Source: CAYTUI01 sp964441335 (GTDB lineage Bacteria; Patescibacteriota; Patescibacteriia; UBA1558; 2-01-FULL-52-15). From it: 7,834 nucleotides of DNA. The stretch covers positions 1 to 7,834 of the forward strand of contig CAYTUI010000047.1 in NCBI GenBank assembly GCA_964441335.1, in the 5' to 3' direction. Positions 5,282 through 7,834 of this stretch are shown piece by piece (the first letter of the stretch is position 1; each line of letters opens with the position of its first letter). The translations under genes were made by a program, and so were the position numbers. The notes below the pieces were generated by a model that saw only the letters and a list, made by a program, of their open reading frames with translations, searched no databases and had not been told where the DNA came from.

Positions 5282-5329
5282 ATGACAGCTATTCTCCTCT
5301 ACCGGACAACGGCAGAGTACCCCAGCTGA
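5282..5329 (+). CDS. Possible 15-residue small ORF within candidate RNA 2
   Basis: ATG to TGA encodes MTAILLYRTTAEYPS, starting where the first helix of the RNA ends and stopping seven bases before the terminator stem. A weak AGAGG lies upstream. The stop codon is within the AGCTG arm of a helix, so translation would unfold that domain. It may be chance; the evidence for translation is slight. Confidence 0.15.
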   Translation: MTAILLYRTTAEYPS

Positions 5330-5335
5330 AATCAA

Positions 5336-5377
5336 GACCCTGACGCAGCACCAATCCGCGTCAGGGTCTCTTATTTT
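5336..5377 (+). terminator. Intrinsic terminator of candidate RNA 2
   Basis: GACCCTGACGC (5336-5346) pairs perfectly with GCGTCAGGGTC (5358-5368) around an 11-base loop, followed by TCTTATTTT. Confidence 0.85.
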
Positions 5378-5503
5378 AAATTCCAAATCACAAGAAACAA
5401 TAGATTCCAAGCATCAAGTGCCAATGTTCGAAAAATTCGTAATTCGTAATTGGTAATCAGTAATTTGTAATTTGAAATATATTGGAAATTGAGATTTTAA
5501 TAT
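5378..5503. repeat. Degenerate AATTCGTAATT and ATTCCAA repeats
   Basis: The gap between two convergent terminators carries no gene. ATTCCAA-type words recur (around 5380-5420), then a tandem run of AATTCGTAATT, AATTGGTAATC and AATTTGTAATT variants occupies about 5433-5475. Such low-complexity words are common in gaps of Patescibacteria genomes. Confidence 0.65.
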
Positions 5504-5557
5504 AAAAAAACGGGGCCCATCTGATCATACGCTGTTGCGTAGACCAAACAGGCCCCG
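5504..5557 (-). terminator. Intrinsic terminator of the MutS-like gene
   Basis: On the minus strand a seven-base stem (5551-5557 with 5511-5517, CGGGGCC/GGCCCCG) encloses a 33-base apical region that contains its own hairpin, TACGC-AACA-GCGTA. Seven T residues (5504-5510 on the complement) follow. It starts eight bases after the stop codon. Confidence 0.85.
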
Positions 5558-5564
5558 GGACGGA

Positions 5565-7622
5565 CTACTTCATCAGCTTGTCCAATCCCATCTCTCTGGT
5601 GAGAGACTTCAACTCACCATCCCCAATCCCACTGTGGAGATGATGTTCCTTGTCCACCCGATACATGTCCGCACCCAACGTGTCCATGGCATAGCGAGCC
5701 AAAGGCTGAATCTGGGTAGAGAACATGACCGAGACACCGGAACGCCGCAACTTGCGCAGCAGATCGATCGAGAAATCGAGGCCTGCTTCTTCCTGCGTGG
5801 CGCTACCCAACTCATCCAGAACCAGAACAACCTTGCGGCCGTCCATGCCCTTGATACCTTCCAGAATGTTCTTGGTCTTCTGGAGGAGCATCTGGATGGT
5901 AGAACCTTCACCACGCTCGATGAAGCAAACACCTAAGATCTCTTTGACGTTGAGACGGAAGCCAGATCCAAAGACCGGCAGACCGCTCTGCGCCAAGTAG
6001 ATCTGTTCCACCACCGACAGCTCGGCGACAGTCTTGCCACCGCCGTGTCGACCTGTGATACCGATCAACTGACCGTTGAGAGCAGCCAGACCGGTTACCG
6101 GAACTGCCTTCTTGCCCTGCTTCTCCAGTTGCATGGTCAGATGCACCGGCACGATGGAATCAAAGGCCACTACGTGCTGACCTTCGTCCTCGATGACCTC
6201 GGGGAAGCTCAAGCCAACACCCAACTCCTTGGTCTTTTCGCGAAGCTGATTGCCGACCTCGAAGACGAGTTCCAGCTGATCCAGAACGCTACTGAAAAAG
6301 GCTCGAAACTCACCGAGCTCCTTGTAGACTCCTTCAATCTCCGCCTGCTGGTAGAGATTCTCCAGAGCCGCCCAACGATGACGCTCGTTGGTGTGCGGTG
6401 AATCCACCGCGAACACCTGACAAAGGAAATCATCCTTGCCGCTAAGGGTTGCCAGCTTTCTGGCCAAAGCAGCGGCTTCCACCGACAGGCGGAAAGTGTG
6501 GGTTTCCCTCTGGTACCTCTTACGAGCTTTCTCGATCTGACTGATCCGAGCTCGGGAATACCCAGGATAACTTCCGAAAGTAAAGTCGCCTTGAGCATCC
6601 TCCTCGTCCCAGTTTGGAGCCAAACCATAGATGTTCAGCCGCAACCCCGCTTCGGAGTAACTGAAGTGAACCTTGGCCACAGCCCCTTCAAGGAAACCGG
6701 CCTTAGCCAAGTCCAGCCTGTTCAGAAGAGAGGCCAGACCTGACGCGACGTCCTTCATCAGATAGTCCTTATCAGCCTCCGTCAATCCGCCACTGTTCTG
6801 GATGACCATCGCGTGATGAGCCGCGCGCTGAATCAACCAGTTTCGGAAATCCACGATCTTCTCCGTCAGCCAGGCAATGCCCAACCAGAAACCGGGATTC
6901 CACTTGCTACCGTCGGTCCAGCGGGGATAACGGATCTTGCGGGCAGCCGATAGGCCGTAGCTGAACATCTGATGACCGAAGTAGTCGAACTTGATCACAC
7001 TACCGTAAACCGAGAAACGGTTCGGCGGTGCTTCACCCTCCTTCGTTCGCTCGTACTGTTCCTGTAGCTTAGGATCAGGACCGTTGCTGTGCCGCCGCAA
7101 GGCAATGTCAGCCAGACCTTCAATCACAGCGATGTTCTGCAGACGGTCAGCGATTCGATCGGCCATCTGCTTTTCCTTGTCCTCAAGGAAAAGATTGGCC
7201 TTGAGAACCGTCACTGCCTGTTGCAGTCGCGTTGACAGAGCACGACCCTCAAGCCTCTGGAGCATGGTGTGAACCATATTCCAAAAAGGATTGTGCGGTC
7301 TCTTGGGGTCGTAGTAATCCAAAAACCGTTGCTGCTGACTGGTAGGGATGGGAATACCTCCACCCACTCCAGCATCCTTGACGTTTTTCACCAACAGCGG
7401 ATCATTGAGCGCCAAACGCATCAGCGCCTGTCGCTCCTTGATCTCCCCGGCATCGGAGACGCCGAAGCTGTCCGTCAACGGACTCTGATTCAGTCCCAAT
7501 CCCTCAAGGATATCCCTCAAGGGAAAGTCACCAGGGTTGATGATGCGGAGCTTGGGGACACCTTTGCGGCGCCACAACTCCACCAGAGGAAAACGAACTT
7601 TCGTCTTGAACGGTCCGAACAT
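5565..7622 (-). CDS. MutS-family ATPase with unrecognised N-terminal region
   Basis: The 685-residue protein ends in a MutS-type ABC ATPase. Walker A is GRHGGGKT (524-531, in place of the usual GPNMGGKS), the signature region is RGEGSTIQMLL (570-580), and Walker B with its following loop is VLVLDELGSAT (599-609, usually LLDEIGRGT). The position of the conserved His in the FATH motif appears to hold Gln637 (FSTQIQ). The canonical MutS mismatch-binding domain I (with its Phe-x-Glu) is not apparent. Residues 110-180 and 360-470 are helical and charged and could be the lever and clamp, while 200-340 is aromatic-rich and unfamiliar. An AAGGAGGT ribosome site sits six bases before the ATG. The gene is a single unit with its own promoter and terminator, and is visibly richer in GC than dinB and lexA. 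It may act in DNA repair or anti-recombination, but a standard mismatch sensor is not supported. Confidence 0.85.
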   Translation of the reverse strand: MFGPFKTKVRFPLVELWRRKGVPKLRIINPGDFPLRDILEGLGLNQSPLTDSFGVSDAGEIKERQALMRLALNDPLLVKNVKDAGVGGGIPIPTSQQQRFLDYYDPKRPHNPFWNMVHTMLQRLEGRALSTRLQQAVTVLKANLFLEDKEKQMADRIADRLQNIAVIEGLADIALRRHSNGPDPKLQEQYERTKEGEAPPNRFSVYGSVIKFDYFGHQMFSYGLSAARKIRYPRWTDGSKWNPGFWLGIAWLTEKIVDFRNWLIQRAAHHAMVIQNSGGLTEADKDYLMKDVASGLASLLNRLDLAKAGFLEGAVAKVHFSYSEAGLRLNIYGLAPNWDEEDAQGDFTFGSYPGYSRARISQIEKARKRYQRETHTFRLSVEAAALARKLATLSGKDDFLCQVFAVDSPHTNERHRWAALENLYQQAEIEGVYKELGEFRAFFSSVLDQLELVFEVGNQLREKTKELGVGLSFPEVIEDEGQHVVAFDSIVPVHLTMQLEKQGKKAVPVTGLAALNGQLIGITGRHGGGKTVAELSVVEQIYLAQSGLPVFGSGFRLNVKEILGVCFIERGEGSTIQMLLQKTKNILEGIKGMDGRKVVLVLDELGSATQEEAGLDFSIDLLRKLRRSGVSVMFSTQIQPLARYAMDTLGADMYRVDKEHHLHSGIGDGELKSLTREMGLDKLMK

Positions 7623-7626
7623 CGAT

Positions 7627-7634
7627 CTACCTCC
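7627..7634 (-). promoter_or_regulatory. Strong ribosome-binding site of the MutS-like gene
   Basis: On the minus strand AAGGAGGT precedes the ATG at 7622 at near-ideal spacing. It is part of a short tandem AACCAAGG repeat. It fixes the start codon and contrasts with lexA and the helicase, which lack visible ribosome sites. Confidence 0.8.
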
Positions 7635-7649
7635 TTGGTTCCTTGGTTT

Positions 7650-7692
7650 ACCGCCAAAAAGCGGTTGGTTGACTTAGAGTTTTTTCAAACTC
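7650..7692 (-). other. Two leader hairpins before the MutS-like gene
   Basis: In the predicted 5' leader, GAGTTT-GAAA-AAACTC (7677-7692, six pairs with a GNRA-type tetraloop) is followed by ACCGC-TTTTTG-GCGGT (7650-7665, five pairs). They lie between the promoter and the ribosome site and could stabilise the mRNA or affect translation. No known riboswitch is recognised. Confidence 0.45.
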
Positions 7693-7746
7693 CCGACTAA
7701 AAAACACAAATTTCAAAGGACTAATCAGCCATTTTGGCAATGAAAT

Positions 7747-7775
7747 AAAATATCAGATTTCTGCGAAATTGTCAA
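7747..7775 (-). promoter_or_regulatory. Promoter of the MutS-like gene
   Basis: On the minus strand a perfect TTGACA (7770-7775), 17 bases, then TATTTT (7747-7752) predict a start near 7740 and a leader of about 118 bases. The rest of the gap to the window end (7776-7834) holds nothing I can identify. Confidence 0.65.
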
Positions 7776-7834
7776 TATTTCGTGGTAATGTCTAAACACA
7801 TTTGGCACTTTTTACTATTATCCAGTAATGAGTA

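Larger units (their letters stand above)
5193..5377 (+). ncRNA. Candidate structured RNA 2, about 185 nt, divergent from the helicase
   Basis: Starting almost at the predicted 5' end, TCTGAAGC (5190-5197) pairs perfectly with GCTTCAGA (5275-5282). Inside it, 5200-5213 pairs with 5243-5258 over 14 positions with a two-base bulge (a CGAGA/TCTCG part and a CCCGCCCGC/GCGGGCGGG part), capped by a small TGAG-ATTT-CTCA hairpin (5225-5236). A second domain has CAGCT (5286-5290) with AGCTG (5324-5328) enclosing CTCT-A-CCG / CGG-C-AGAG (5297-5317). An intrinsic terminator ends it. The number of non-overlapping helices strongly suggests a functional RNA. I cannot assign it to a known family. A 15-codon frame (5282-5329) lies between the first helix and the terminator, so a leader peptide is an alternative. 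A longer plus-strand frame (5086-5343) is probably spurious. Confidence 0.5.

Noticed and set aside
5086..5343. Plus-strand 85-residue open frame
   Set aside because: It crosses the palindrome, two promoters and the RNA helices, and its composition follows those elements. No ribosome site supports the start.
5378..5503. CRISPR array
   Set aside because: The repeats are short, degenerate and directly abutting, with no spacers of constant length and no cas genes.
7269..7700. Plus-strand 143-residue frame and other plus-strand frames opposite the MutS-like gene
   Set aside because: They are antisense shadows of a high-confidence gene and show no domain features.

Overview
The window reads like a piece of a Patescibacteria (CPR) genome. 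The evidence is indirect: short genes separated by gaps packed with degenerate AT-rich tandem words (AGCTATAAGCTA, AATTCGTAATT), hairpins between genes, a compact LexA, and a 126-residue protein family that I recall mainly from CPR genomes. No rRNA, tRNA or other taxonomic marker is present, so this placement is an inference.

Layout: five minus-strand genes are split by gaps. From left to right they are a Y-family DNA polymerase (57-1367), a conserved protein of unknown function (1917-2297), LexA (2387-2962), a Pif1-like helicase with a C-terminal helix-turn-helix (3411-5045), and a MutS-family ATPase with an unrecognised N-terminal half (5565-7622). Three of the gaps hold plus-strand units with their own promoter and terminator: a three-helix membrane protein (1541-1864), a candidate structured RNA of about 190 nt (about 3191-3380), and a second of about 185 nt (about 5193-5377).

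Regulation is unusually legible. lexA has a TTGACA/TATAAT promoter whose 18-bp spacer contains a perfect GTGAAC-N4-GTTCAC operator, the Gram-positive type of SOS box. The helicase has a TTGACT/TATAAT promoter followed at once by a perfect 20-bp palindrome. The MutS-like gene has TTGACA-17-TATTTT, a long leader with two hairpins, a perfect AAGGAGGT ribosome-binding site, and a strong terminator just after its stop codon.

Taken together this is a genome-maintenance neighbourhood: SOS repressor, translesion polymerase, helicase and MutS-like ATPase, with an unknown small protein next to lexA. The best candidates for something undescribed are the two promoter- and terminator-bounded RNAs divergent from lexA and from the helicase, the MutS-like protein, and the SOS-linked 126-residue protein.
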